Shown piece by piece: positions 41,654 to 52,694 of a stretch of DNA of 64,000 bases (its first letter is position 1; each line of letters starts with the position of its first letter). The notes beneath the pieces were generated by a model that ran no database searches, was not told the origin of the DNA, and saw only the letters and a list, made by a program, of their open reading frames with translations. The position numbers and the translations under genes are program-made. This DNA is from Trichobilharzia regenti (taxonomy: Eukaryota; Platyhelminthes; Trematoda; Strigeidida; Schistosomatidae). The stretch covers positions 8,415,517 to 8,479,516 of the forward strand of contig OX235263.1 in assembly GCA_944472135.2 (NCBI GenBank). The letters run 5' to 3'.

Positions 41654-42340
41654 TTACGTCCATTGCAAGTGTAGTGATTGAACGAACTTATTCTGTATGC
41701 TGAGTTGAGGACTTAGCAAGTGAATCGCCATTGCTTCTGCAGTTTGAAGAAGCCTGATTCGTACACCTTTAGGAAGACTACTTCTTACTCTTTTGGCGGC
41801 TTTGAAGTTTGTTTGCGGTGTAGCTTGGTGTCCGGATTTATCAGATGTTCTAAGATGGAGGTGCGGGGCATCGATTTCTCCTTTGTAAAACCATGTTGGT
41901 AGGTGTTCGGTGATACGTTTGGAAAGCGAACGCTGGGTACGGCCGACATACCTGGCTCCACACGAGCAGGTGAATTGATAAATACACACTGATGAGGCCA
42001 TCAGTGGTAGCTTATCTTTCACGTTCACATGAATCATAGGTTTTGTGGAGAAGGTTAGTCGTAGTTCAGCTGCGAAGGTCTTCTTAATTGAGCGCGACAG
42101 ACGATTTCTTAGTGTTTCCGCAGATATATCTCCATTGAATTGAAGGTTCATGTAGAGTAGGTTTTTCGGGACGCTAAACACAGGCAGCTTTTGTGCAATA
42201 AATCTTTCTAGATAACAATTCTCGGCGAGGATTCTCTTGAGATTATCCACTTCATCTTCTATGGCGTCGGGGTGCAAATTCTGCGAACTCTGTAGCTGAG
42301 TGAACGGATCAGGTTTCGTTTAGTGTATAAGGGTACCCTA
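41654..42340 (-). pseudogene. PLE C-terminal half with GIY-YIG, right arm
   Basis: Mirror of 28,810-29,506. CSCGARYVGRTQRSL is present. A one-codon loss (FFAAEL to FAAEL) and a local frameshift pair alter EKNRCPRTSILEHLIE-like residues to GEIDAPHLHLRTSDKSG. Confidence 0.8.
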
Positions 42341-42479
42341 GAGTTCCACAAACCTCATGTACACACACACACAAAGAATTATATATGCATGCGATTGTAC
42401 AGCTATGTGAATGAATTCGCCGAAAAGAGTCTCTTCGCTGAACGTATTCTCTTTTTCAAGCGACAATAAAGTCAAACAT

Positions 42480-42554
42480 GCCCGTCTGTGTTCACACCAC
42501 TGTTGGAATTGTTTTATGGAATAAAATAATTCCAACAGTGGTGTGAACATGGGC
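42480..42554. repeat. Long hairpin, right arm
   Basis: Mirror of 28,600-28,674. Confidence 0.8.
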
Positions 42555-43095
42555 AGTAATTTTGCTCGAAATATTACTAATCGCAAAACTTATCATTGTG
42601 TGTAAACTATTGAAATATAATTATACTTTATTTGATCTAATAATGATAACCTAAATAAGAAAGAATATAAGTCATCTTCAGTAGTTTTACCGTATAAAGA
42701 GGAGACATCTGAGACTCTATTTAAGGTTCTTAATAAAGCAGGAATTAGAGTGGCATTTAAACGTAGAAACTCACTAAGTTTGACAAGCTCTGTAGGTTAA
42801 AGGACCCTGTTGGTTGACCCAATTAGACAAAATAATATAATCTCATGCTCACTAGTGACTGGCCTAATCAGGTAGTTAACCTGGGGTTCTAGTGGGAAGC
42901 CGTGACCAGTAGGGTAAAGCAGGTTGAAGATGAGGCAGTAACTCATCGAAGAAGACATTATGAAGTGGTCGCGCTATGTCGTGAATTGCCAGAAGTTAGA
43001 ATTCAAGGACCATTGGATCGGGTCCCAGTGGCTCAATGGACTACGAGCTCACCTTGTAACCGGAACGTCCTGGTTCGAACTCTGCCGGTGGGTGC

Positions 43096-43141
43096 GTACT
43101 GATGAAGAGTCCCAAACTAGGACGAAACAGCTGTCTAGTAC
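43096..43141 (+). ncRNA. Hammerhead, unit 1, C3 changed
   Basis: Stem I GTACTG/TAGTAC, core ATGAAGA, stem II GTCC/GGAC (loop CAAACTA), GAAA, CAGCTG, triplet GTC. The only consensus violation is A for C3 when stem I is taken as six base pairs, so it is probably inactive. Confidence 0.65.
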
Positions 43142-43501
43142 TCCCTGGTGGTTTTCCAATGGTTCTCTAACTAATGTCAGCTCATGATGAAATCCTGAAA
43201 CCAATCAAATCCCTACAAATCATCACTTGAATACCAATGAGATGCTCACTGGCGACTGGCTCTATTCAGGTAGGTAGTTACCTGGGTTCCAGTGGGAAGT
43301 CGTGACCAGTGAATGGGGTGCAGCTGGTCGGGTGTGAGGACAAATACTCGCCACAGAAGACATTGGCTAGCGGTCGCGCTATGTCGTGGATTGGCAGAAG
43401 TTAGAATTCAAGGACCATTGAATCGGGTCCCAGTGGCTTAATGGTATACGAACTCGCTAGCCTTGTAACCAGAAGTCCTGGATTCGAATCCCGGTGGGTG
43501 C

Positions 43502-43547
43502 GTACTGCTGAAGAGTCCGAAGCTAGGACGAAATAGCTGTCCAGTAC
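43502..43547 (+). ncRNA. Hammerhead, unit 2, consensus core
   Basis: Stem I GTACTG (43,502-43,507), core CTGAAGA (43,508-43,514), stem II GTCC/GGAC with loop GAAGCTA, GAAA (43,530-43,533), stem III TAGCTG, triplet GTC ending 43,541, stem I CAGTAC (43,542-43,547). Confidence 0.75.
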
Positions 43548-44219
43548 TCCCAGGTTTTCCAGTGTTTCTCTAAATAATGTCAGCTCATGATTAAATCCTC
43601 CATGCAATCAAACAAAATCCCTACAAAACAATACTTGAAAATAATATAATTTACAAAATAGCTTGCAATGACTGTGAGTTAGGTCAATCACACTGTTCAA
43701 ACTAGTAGATAAGGAGTACTCAGATCGCCTGTCAGAACTTAAAAATTTGCCAAGGTTAGGATGACGGACCCTGAAAAGAAAAGTAATTTAGAAAAAAAAA
43801 ACTCAGAAGTCGCGTTGCTTGCATTAACACAACCATCCAACAGGGGTGGGAGAGGGTTAAAATTCTAAAAAGCAACATAGGTACAGGTTGACTACTGAAT
43901 CCTGCCTGGTTCATTGAGTCTACACCCAACACGTGCAATAATAAGTGACGCATCACTCATACCGGAAATATGGAAATTACTACTATCAATAAAATCAAGT
44001 GATGAAAAATAATGTGGAATTATATAAACGAAGTTGGAAAGTTGTGAGTAGGGTCTTGATATGACTATGAGCAATGAGATGTGCTCAAAACGTAGTCATC
44101 AGTAAATATTACTACTGTATAACACTGTGAGACTTTATCAAAATAAATTTTACCCACAATGGAATTATACTCTACTCTGCCACAGTGGACAAGTTTTATT
44201 CTTATATCAATGATATTGT

Positions 44220-44800
44220 AGAGTTTCTAACCTTGGTTGTACGAGCATATAGTCTTTATAATGACTTCTAATCCTCCTACCTGATGAGATGCAAGAGTAG
44301 GGGGATTTGAAAATACAGGGAGGGTATTGATAGTCAGACAATAGGCATTTAGACTATTTCTCACATGAGTTCAGGTGTCTATCGATTACAGCAGTAACGA
44401 GTTGACTAAGTAGCACTATACCATTTTCCCAATTGACCAGCTTTAATACTCTATGAGATACGCCATAGTAAAGTACAATAGGTAAGATAAAATAGTTGAA
44501 AAACTATGTAAAAGTACAGGTTGAAAGATACACTTACCTGATTGTTTTAACTTCCTAATGTAGTAAGTTAGACGTAACATTTTCTCGAAAATAGACAAGA
44601 TATGGGTGGGGGGGGGACCGAAGAAGGCTACATGGGAGAGAACTATTCCAAGGTATTTAATGCTTGACATGGTTTCTACTTCAGTGCCCTGAATGCTATG
44701 TTACAAGCATCATGTGAACGAACCAGTTCTGGCAGATCTCATTTATGCTTGAAGGCGAAGTTAATTGTCTGACATTTAGAGGGGGATTTAGGGTAAAATC
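44220..44800 (-). pseudogene. CR1 LINE RT C-terminal fragment, right arm
   Basis: Mirror of 26,740-27,360. MLRLTYYIRKLKQSG and the poly-C (poly-G on the plus strand, 44,607-44,617) are kept. Confidence 0.7.
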
Positions 44801-44859
44801 ATTAAGCCTAGACCACTGCTGATATCCGACAATTTAATGAAGAATTAATCGGTTACAGG

Positions 44860-45130
44860 ATTAAGTTATGAGCTGATATCAGTTAGAGAACCATTAGAAA
44901 ACCTGGGAGTATTGGAAAGCTGTTTTGTCGCAGTTTGGGACCCTTCACTATTGCGCACCCACCGCCACGGTGCGAGCTAGCTCGTCGACCAGTTAGTCAC
45001 TGGCACCCTATCCAATCGTCGATGCATGGATTCCAACTTCAGGCAATTCACGACATAGTGCTACCAGGTTTTCCAACGGTTCTCTAACTGATGTCAGCTC
45101 ACGATGAAATCCTGAAACCAAACATTCAAA
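44860..45130 (-). mobile_element. Hammerhead SINE, decayed, right arm
   Basis: Mirror of 26,440-26,740. Confidence 0.55.
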
Positions 45131-45759
45131 TCCCTACAAACCAATACTTGAAGAAGGTATCGTAAAGAATAGTCTTTTTGTTCAATAACCTCAACGTTAG
45201 GAAATTCTAAAAGAGGCATCTGTTTAATCGATTTTTTATCTGTTTTAATTATTCTAGTTCAATATCAACTGACAATATAAGGTTTTTTCATAATATATAC
45301 ATACGTATTGACGAATGGCTGCTCCGTATTTTGATATCAGTTCATTTTAAGGTTATCTGAATGAATTATAGAGTTTAATTTGTGAGTAGTGATCACCTGG
45401 TCATACTATCAACTAGTATGGTTGATAGCTCAGTTCATCTTATAAAACAGTTTTAGCTTTTCGATTGAATAAAGAGTCAGTTGTACCTTGATAACGCAAT
45501 CAATCAATCAATGAGTCATTCAAGCTTTGTATGCTTATGGAAGTGTGTATGTGTGTGTGTGTATTCGTGTGGCTACAACTTCCCAGCTGCCCACACTATC
45601 AAAATTGATTTCTTCTTGAAAAATTATTAGTGTGGTATGACCTCAGACCAGAGGCGATAACTGCTTGAGGGCTGTCGCGTACTCACATACAACGTGTTCA
45701 TACACGAACCTTACTACCTCAAGATAAGTCGAGGTGAAAAGGTAGCACTACAATTATTG
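45131..45759. other. Unassigned arm sequence
   Basis: Mirror of 25,800-26,440. (TG)n at 45,545-45,562. No gene. Confidence 0.5.
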
Positions 45760-46110
45760 TTTCTTTTAGTTCCTAGTGGAACATATGACTTCAGCCACAC
45801 GTCTCCATTGCGTTTGGTTCTCTGCCAACGTTTTCATCCCCTGGCTTCTCATCTGCCCTCATGCTTTCATCTCCTCTTCACATAACCTCCTCCACGTCAC
45901 CCTAACACTGGCGAACAACTTGCCGCTTCCCAATCAGATTCCACTCGAGCGATGGCCTGGGGTGTGATGTCACTCACTTGATGGTTTGTTTTCTCAGAGT
46001 ATGGCCAGCCAATCCACCTCCATTTCTTCCTGCATATTTGTTGCACAATTCGTTCCTGCTGGGTTGGTTCGTTCATTACCGAAAATCCCACCCTGTTACT
46101 GATCTTTTCT
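45760..46110 (-). pseudogene. RTE LINE C-terminal fragment, right arm
   Basis: Mirror of 25,440-25,800. [18 protein letters not shown] is present. Confidence 0.65.
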
Positions 46111-46252
46111 GGTAGCAGACAGCTAGTCTACTGACTGTTCTAGGTAAACACCTTACTGCTGTTGCACCTCTAGCATAGTCTTAACGACTTACATCATGCG
46201 GATAACAGCGTTCAGTCTAACCACTATCCAGGCAACAATTCTGTTAAGGTAG

Positions 46253-46575
46253 TGTGGTGAGAGCAGGCTGCTAGCCGATTGGTTGACACTAAGCTACGTT
46301 AATATGGGCCGTGAGAAAATATGAACAAGGCTGAGTCAACAACCAATCACACCAAAGTTAACGTGGCAAAATATGATTCGCAGATAGAGAACTCTATTTG
46401 TCAAGGAATCCCGAAACAACCAATCAGAAGCCTGCGTTTGTCTACCTAACTTCTGATAAACAACCAATCAGATGACTGCGCTTGTCTATAATAATGTAGT
46501 TGGAATATGTATAAATACGTGTTGATTTTCATAATAAAACGATCTGTTGCCTGACCCTTGTCTTCTGTTGTTACA
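46253..46575 (+). mobile_element. Solo LTR, right arm only
   Basis: A 323-bp solo LTR, TGTGGTGAGAGCAGG to TTGTTACA, with GTAG duplicated at 46,249-46,252 and 46,576-46,579. The left arm has the empty site at about 25,300. It is very similar to the LTRs at 29,909 and 30,647, with small indels (a TCTGATAAAC-like insert near 46,450). It arose after the arms separated. Confidence 0.9.
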
Positions 46576-46579
46576 GTAG

Positions 46580-47164
46580 GACTTACAAGAATATTTATTC
46601 CAGCCCAGTGTATTTTGTTTATAAACACAGCAGTATGTATGCCTCACCCCCCCCCATATCACAGGGTTAGGAATATCACATTTTCTAAAGTAAACCAAGT
46701 ACTGAGTAAGTTAGCGTGCCTAAAACCGACACGGTTGGTAAAAGGCTGGCTGATCTCATTTAGTGATGAGCTGACCATCTGATTTCAATGTCTTTACATC
46801 TATTCTATTTGTGAAGTCATTTGTTGCTGAAGGTATGAAGGAACACATGTTATATCGATCAAATGATGAACCGTTTAATGCGTAGTCACACGTAACTATT
46901 AATAATTCATACTTAAAGAGTTTAAATTCCACGTGTATTCATGTGATGTGAACATTAGTGTACACTTCATTGATTATCCCTCCGCCCCACTGACAAATGA
47001 GTTATGCATCAGCCATCCATTCAGCCTCCTTGTATTGTAGAACAGAAGTCTACTGAAATGACACGTATCACATGAGAAATATAGTTAAGAGATGATTTAT
47101 TTGTATATTTATAGATACTTTAATTACCAGCCTACATATATATATCGTACTAATTTGGAATTGA
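46580..47164. other. Unassigned arm sequence
   Basis: Mirror of 24,690-25,300. No gene. Confidence 0.5.
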
Positions 47165-49215
47165 TATTAGTATAAAACTTGGGCACTGTGGTGGTAGAGT
47201 ATAACTCCATTATGGATAAGATTTTATTTTGATAAATCACACAGTGGTGTTATACATTAATATTAACTGATGACCGCTTTTCGAGCACAAACTATTGCCG
47301 CTCATAATCACATCAAGGCACTACTTACACAACTTTTCTCCTTCATTTATTTACATGTATGGAATTGACTAGACATTTGAATAAAAATCAATATGGGATA
47401 ATTTACATTCAGAAATAATAATATGGGTGTTACTGATCAAATACAATCAGATGGGAAATAAGATGAGTGTTTTTATAGTCATAATAAGTAACTTGTTAGA
47501 ATGTTGTGATGTGCTTGAATTGAAGCAGAATTTTGAGATTATTTATTTTCCCCCTCTGATTTGACTGACTGACTGGCGGTAATAATATCTTCCATGTATA
47601 TCTCTGGTATTTGCATTGAGTCATTTCTGTTGCATGTGCTGTGTTGGGTGTAGACTAGATGAACCAGGCAGGATTCAATAATCAATCTCTCTCTCTCTCC
47701 ATCTACCTAGATTACTTTATTAGAATTTTAACGCTATCCCGCCCTATTGTGTGGTTGTGTGTTAATGCATGCAGTGCAATCTCTGAGCTTTTTTCTAAAT
47801 TACTTATCTTTTCAGGGTCAACAATTCTTACCTTAGCTAAATTCTTATGTCCCGACAATCTGATTAACCCCGACCTACTAGTTTGACCTATGTAGTTGAC
47901 CTAACTCACAGTCATTGTAGGGTATTTTGTAAATTATATTATTTTGTTTAATTGGGTCAGCCGACAGGGTCCTTTAACCCAAAGAGCTTGTCCTACCTGA
48001 GTGAGCTTGTAGGTTTGAATGCCACCACCACCCTAATTTCTGCTTTATTAAGAAAACTACGTGGAGAGGGTTTCAGATGTCCCCTCCTTATGTAGTAAAA
48101 CTACTGTGGATGACATATTATTTCTTATTTATGTTATCATTACTAGTTTCACAATTATTTTTGTTTTTTCTTTTAGTCTTTTTCGATCTTCCTAATGAAT
48201 TTTATAGGATAGTTATTCAACACCAACGCTTCTTCTATCTGTTTTATTTCGTCATTTAGGTCTTTTTTTGTGCTACTTAGTGCCACTGCTCGGTTTGTTA
48301 AACATTTAACTAAGCCTGCCTTAACAGTTAAAGGATGAGACGAATTAAAGTCTAAATATCTATTAGAATGCGTTGGTTTTCTATAAACACTAGTGTGTCG
48401 TTTGCCTTCTTCTATTCTTTTTATCTTACAATCTAACATAGCTAATTCTCCTTGTTCATTTTCTGATTCAAATGTGAATTTTATTCCCTCAACTTATGAG
48501 TTCATATGTGTCAAGAAGCTAGAGAGAGAGAGATGTTCTGTTTTTAACACTGTGCGTGAAAGTGTCATCCACATATCTCCACCATATTATCTTTGGAGTA
48601 GGATTAAATGTATTGAGAGCATTACTTTCCCAGCTGTCTATAAATATGTCTGCTACGATAGGGGATATTGGTGATCCCATTGCTACACCTTCTGTTTGTC
48701 TATATATTTTACCTTGAAATTTAAAGATATTAGATGTGAGGCATAACTGAATTCCTAAAATAATTTTCTCAGTGGGCAGCTTTGTTCTATGATTCAGTTG
48801 AGGATCTGCAGTTAGTTCTTTTTTAACTGTTTCTAAGGCCATATTGACTGGTATATTAGTATAAAGACTAGTTATATCAAAACTAACCATTCTTTCATCA
48901 TTCTCTAGTTGAATGTCATTTAAGTTTATTTTTCATCTCATATGAATTAGTTAGTCTAGAGTTTGAGCGATTTCTAATAGGGCATAATATGAGAGCTAAG
49001 TGTTTTGATAATTCATACGTGGGGTATTTCTAAAATCTACTGTTGGTCGTATGGGGTAACCTGGCTTATGTATTTTAATTGTACCACATATTCTACTAGC
49101 ATTATTAGTTTTAGGCATTAAATCGATTCCACACATGTATATAAATGAAAGAAAAATTTGTGTGAGTAACTTGATATGATTATGAGCAATAGTTTGTGCT
49201 CGAGACGTCATCAGT
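47165..49215 (-). mobile_element. Third PLE family, right-arm copy
   Basis: Mirror of 22,700-24,690. Better preserved than the left copy. Both ends carry the conserved GAGCA...TGCTC hairpin with a following GAAA or GAGA. Confidence 0.75.
48170..49130 (-). pseudogene. PLE RT, third family, right arm
   Basis: Frame 48,519-48,890 (minus) holds VSFDITSLYTNIPVNMALE (motif A), GKIYRQTEGVAMGSPISPIV (motif B) and WWRYVDDTFTHSV (motif C). Frame 48,173-48,439 holds the part after motif C (MLDCKIKRIEEGKRHTSVY, KPTHSNRYLDFNSSHP, NNYPIKFIRK). 49,000-49,130 holds SRICGTIKIHKPGYPIRPTV. All three catalytic motifs survive here, but frameshifts lie between the parts. Confidence 0.8.
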
Positions 49216-49219
49216 TAAT

Positions 49220-49530
49220 AATTTGGAATTTTTTGCATGTTTTGATCACAGGCTGATATCAGTTAATGAACCATTGTGACGCAAAATGGAGTACTGCCAG
49301 ACAGCTGTTCGGTTCTAGTTTGGAACTCATTGGCAGCACACTTCCACTAGAAGAGTTTAAACGCGAGGACCTTCAGGTTACAAGGCAAACTCGTAAACCA
49401 TTCAGCTACTGGGACCTGACTTAATGTTCCAATGGATCTGTAGTGTCGATGAGTCCCAAACTAGGATGAAACAGCTGTCCAGTACCAGCTGTCATCCAGT
49501 CCTGGATGATTTTCAATGGTTGGTTCTCTA
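49220..49530. mobile_element. Two SINE fragments, right arm
   Basis: Mirror of 22,400-22,700, with opposing degenerate hammerheads (plus-oriented at 49,440-49,500: TCGATGA, GTCC, GGAT, GAAA, CAGCTGTC, CAGTAC). Confidence 0.6.
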
Positions 49531-49569
49531 AATGATATCAATCTCTACCAATTACCTCTTGAAAAGGAA

Positions 49570-49920
49570 TGTGATGCTCGCTACTGCACAGCTGTTTCAC
49601 CCTAGTTTGGGACTCTTCATCAGTACGCGCCCACCGGCAGGGTTCGAACCCAGGACCTTCCGGTTACAAGGCGAGCCCGTAGACCTTAAGCCACTGGGAC
49701 CCGTTCCAATGGTCCTTGAATTCTAACTTTTGCCAATTGACGACATAGCGCAACCGCTAGCCAATGTCTTCTGTGGCGAGTATTTGTCCTCACACCTGAC
49801 CGGCTGCACCCTACTGGTCACGACTTCCCACTGGAACCCAGGTAACTACCTACCTGAATAGGGCCAGTCGCCAGTGAGCATCTCATTGGTATTCAAGTGA
49901 TGGTGATGTCGCCGAACACA
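49570..49920 (-). mobile_element. Hammerhead SINE, decayed ribozyme, right arm
   Basis: Mirror of 22,016-22,400. B box on the minus strand near 49,640-49,650 (GGTTCGAACCC). Confidence 0.7.
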
Positions 49921-49924
49921 CTGA

Positions 49925-50155
49925 TTAGCGGTCGTGAATTGGCAGAAGTTAGAATTCAAGGACCATTGGATCGGGTCCCAGTGGCTTAATGTATACGAGC
50001 TCGCTAGCCTTGTACTTGGAAGGTCCTGCGTTCGAATCTCGTTGGCTGCGTACTGCTGATGAGTCCCGAACTAGTTGGACGAAACAGCTGTCCAGTACTC
50101 CCAGGTTTTCCAGTGGTTCTCTAACTAATGTCAGCTCATGCTGAAATCCTCAAAG
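49925..50155 (+). mobile_element. Hammerhead SINE, right arm
   Basis: Mirror of 21,786-22,015. GGGTCCCAGTGGCTTAATG (A box region), GCGTTCGAATCTCG (B box), hammerhead, and a tail with CTCTAACTAATGTCAGCTCA. Confidence 0.75.
50050..50098 (+). ncRNA. Hammerhead ribozyme with perfect CTGATGA core
   Basis: Stem I GTACTG (50,050-50,055), core CTGATGA (50,056-50,062), stem II GTCC (50,063-50,066) and GGAC (50,077-50,080) with a 10-nt loop, GAAA (50,081-50,084), stem III CAGCTG (50,085-50,090), triplet GTC ending 50,092, stem I CAGTAC (50,093-50,098). It fits the hammerhead consensus at all core positions and is the best candidate in the window for an active ribozyme. Stem III has no loop if folded alone, but is self-complementary between two molecules or two units. 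Confidence 0.8.
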
Positions 50156-50470
50156 TTCTTTGGGTAATTATTTCGTTTGAGAGTATCAGTAATATTGGAT
50201 ATTTCTTCTTCTTTTTCCCTCGCATCCGTTATCAAAGAGTCTGTCTGTTTAAGAAGACTTGAGACAGGTGATACCCTTCCATTGTTATGACGTGTGATGA
50301 TCTGAAGTCTAAATATTTATTGGTGTGGGTTTTCTTCTGAATATAGATATACCAGAATGTCCGTTTTCCCTCCTCTTAACTAGGCAGTTTAGAAATGGTA
50401 GTTCACTGACGTCTGATTCTGCTTCCGAAGTAAAATGGATTCTGGGATATAGACTGTTTATTTTCTATAA
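50155..50470 (-). pseudogene. PLE RT thumb fragment, right arm
   Basis: Mirror of 21,475-21,785. Confidence 0.65.
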
Positions 50471-50975
50471 AAGAAAAGAAGGCGTTCAGCAGACTTTTTT
50501 CGGCGAATTCATTCACTGAGCTGTACAATCGCATATATATACAAATTTGTTTGTGTGTGTGTACATTAGATTTATAAAGTTTAGATAATTATGTAATGTA
50601 AGTATTATTTGGCTTGGAGACAAACGTTAAGATAGAAAATAAAATAGAATTGATTAAGTGAATTGGATGACGTAATACAGTTGAGTAGAATTCAGAGTAG
50701 GTCAGGTTGGCAACAGTGTTAATGAGTGGTGGTTAAAATTAAATAAGGGTGGGGTTAGAGAATAATACAGTTGAAAATAAGTAAGTTAATCGGATGACGT
50801 AACATAGTTGACTAGAAATTGGACGTGGGTCAAGTTAGCAACATTGTTAATGAGGGTAGAAATTACAAAAGGGTGGGGTAGAGAATAATATAAATGAAGA
50901 TGTGAAATAATAAAGTGATAAAATAAAATGAAAAAGACAAAATAATACAATTAGTAAGACTGAAATTAAGAAAGA
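50471..50975. other. PLE flank with empty RTE site
   Basis: Mirror of 19,609-21,470 without the RTE. The single target copy TAAGTTAAT lies near 50,790. Confidence 0.6.
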
Positions 50976-52694
50976 TTACGTCCATTGTAGATTTAATGAA
51001 TGAACGAATTTCTTTTGTATGCAGAGTTCAGGATTTAGCAGATGAATTGCCATTGCTTCTGCGATGTGGAGAAGTTTGATCCGTACACTTTTAGCAAGAT
51101 TGCCTTGTATTCTGTAGATAACTTTGAAGTTTGTTTCTGGTTTGACTTGGTGTCCAGAGTCGATCAAATGTTCAAGGATCGAGCTGCGAGGGCATCGGTT
51201 TTCTCCTTTATAAAACCATGAAGGTAAATGTTCGTTGACGCGTTTGGATAGCGAACGCTGAGTACGGCCGATATACCTGGCTCCACACGAGCAGGTGAAT
51301 TGGTAGATGCACATAGATGAGGCCAACAGCGGTAGCTTATCCTTCACGTTCATACGAATCATTGGTCTCGTGGAGAACGTCAGTCGTAACTCAGCTGCAG
51401 GGAAGGTTTTCTTCAATGAGCGGGAGAGCCGATTTCTCAGTATTTCTGTAGATTGGTCTCCATTGAACTGTAGGTTCATGTAGAGGAGTCTTTTTGGAGC
51501 ACTGGGTGTTGGCGGCTTCTCTGGTCTGGGTTTCATTGATTTTGTGATAAATCTTTCTGGATAGCCATTTTCAAGGAGGATTTTCTTAAGAGTGTTCATT
51601 TCGTCTTCTATGGCATCCAGGCTGCAAATTCTACGTATTCTGTGGCTTAGTGAACGGATTAAGTTTCGTTTAGTATATAGAGGCACCCAACTGTGGAAGT
51701 TAGTGAGCTGTCCGTTCCACGTTGGCTTTCTGTAGATGGATCTTTTTAATGTACCGTCTTGTTGGCGTCTCGTTAGTTGAACGTCAAGAAAAGATATCTT
51801 TGAGTTAGACTCTTTCTCTAGTGTGAACTGAATCGCAGGGTGGCAGTTGTTGAAGAACTTCAGGATATCTTCTAAATTCTCTTCGTTGTTGCAGATGATG
51901 AAGGTGTCGTCGACGTATCTCTTGTAGAGTTCAAAGTTGTCAATCATATTCTTTAGGCAAGTGTTTTCGAGTTTCGACATGAAGAAATCCGCAAGCAGAG
52001 GGCCTAGTGGTGAGCCCATAGCTATACCATCCTTTTGACGATATATTTCATTGTTAAAGGAGAACTGGACGTTTAGGGTGCATCTCAGCAGAAGTTCTTT
52101 TAGGTAGTCGGTGGGTATGCCGATGTTTACTCCTTCTGAGTGGATGAGCTCGCATATGTGACAAATTGTTTCAGTTAGTGGAACATTTGTAAACAATGAG
52201 ACAGCATCTAGTGAGATCATCGTTTGATTAGAAACATTGACGTTTTCGACGCAGTTGACGAATTCAAATGAATCTCGCACTGAGTGACGGGAGACTTGTT
52301 TTCTGATTGGTTCAAGTAAGTCTGCTAGCCATTGGGCAGTGCGGTGGTAAGGTGAATTAGTCATGTCGAGGATCGGTCGAAGTGGAGTGCCCATCTTGTG
52401 TACTTTAGGAAGTCCGTAGAGTCTTGGTATATTTGAACCAGATGGTCTCAGGGATTCAAACGTTTCGTTGGTAATGAATGATTCGTTCTTTAGTTTACGG
52501 AGGATGTCTGTTAGTTTTTGTTCAATCTGCTCCGTCATGTTTTTCTCGTTGGCCGGTTTGGTGGATTTAGATTCCTTTGACTTGTTCATATAATTGGCCG
52601 TTGAACTGGAAGTACATGATTTCACACGTGAGTAGCCATTGCTGCTGAGGTTTGAAGAAGTTTGACTCGTACTCTTCCGATAAGATTCCCACAT
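50976..52694 (-). CDS. PLE RT-GIY-YIG, best-preserved copy
   Basis: An uninterrupted 572-codon frame ending in TAA after LNLQWT. Order: PRLYGLPKVHKMGTPLRP, motif A SLDAVSLFTNVP, motif B DGIAMGSPLGPLLAD, motif C YKRYVDDTFII, FLDVQLTRRQQDG, YRKPTWNGQL, LENGYPERFI, KRLLYMNLQFNGDQS, then the GIY-YIG nuclease MCIYQFTCSCGARYIGRTQR. The catalytic Asp pair and the nuclease core are all kept. What is missing is the N-terminal third usual in PLE ORFs (about 800 aa in intact ones). The frame starts inside a degenerate nuclease remnant (52,622-53,160) and the true start is unknown. It is probably not autonomous, but little decayed. Confidence 0.8.
   Translation of the reverse strand: MWESYRKSTSQTSSNLSSNGYSRVKSCTSSSTANYMNKSKESKSTKPANEKNMTEQIEQKLTDILRKLKNESFITNETFESLRPSGSNIPRLYGLPKVHKMGTPLRPILDMTNSPYHRTAQWLADLLEPIRKQVSRHSVRDSFEFVNCVENVNVSNQTMISLDAVSLFTNVPLTETICHICELIHSEGVNIGIPTDYLKELLLRCTLNVQFSFNNEIYRQKDGIAMGSPLGPLLADFFMSKLENTCLKNMIDNFELYKRYVDDTFIICNNEENLEDILKFFNNCHPAIQFTLEKESNSKISFLDVQLTRRQQDGTLKRSIYRKPTWNGQLTNFHSWVPLYTKRNLIRSLSHRIRRICSLDAIEDEMNTLKKILLENGYPERFITKSMKPRPEKPPTPSAPKRLLYMNLQFNGDQSTEILRNRLSRSLKKTFPAAELRLTFSTRPMIRMNVKDKLPLLASSMCIYQFTCSCGARYIGRTQRSLSKRVNEHLPSWFYKGENRCPRSSILEHLIDSGHQVKPETNFKVIYRIQGNLAKSVRIKLLHIAEAMAIHLLNPELCIQKKFVHSLNLQWT

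Larger units (their letters stand above)
42842..43637 (+). mobile_element. Hammerhead SINE dimer, 796 bp
   Basis: Two head-to-tail units with a period of about 405 bp (GGTCCCAGTGGCT at 43,021 and 43,426). One pair of 13-bp target duplications (42,829-42,841 and 43,638-43,650) encloses both units. Each unit has an A box (CAGTGGCTCAATGG or CAGTGGCTTAATGG), a B box (GGTTCGAACTC or GGATTCGAATCCC) and a hammerhead. The left arm has a single 390-bp unit at the same site, whose leader matches unit 1 and whose ribozyme matches unit 2. Confidence 0.85.
42570..44170 (+). pseudogene. Third-family PLE 3' half with SINE dimer inside
   Basis: Mirror of 27,380-28,590. PLE sequence at 42,570-42,841 and 43,638-44,170 is separated by the SINE insertion, with AAAATAATATAAT on both sides. 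Confidence 0.65.

Noticed and set aside
43201..43420. A separate repeat between the two SINE units
   Set aside because: It is the leader of SINE unit 2. The period of 405 bp accounts for it.
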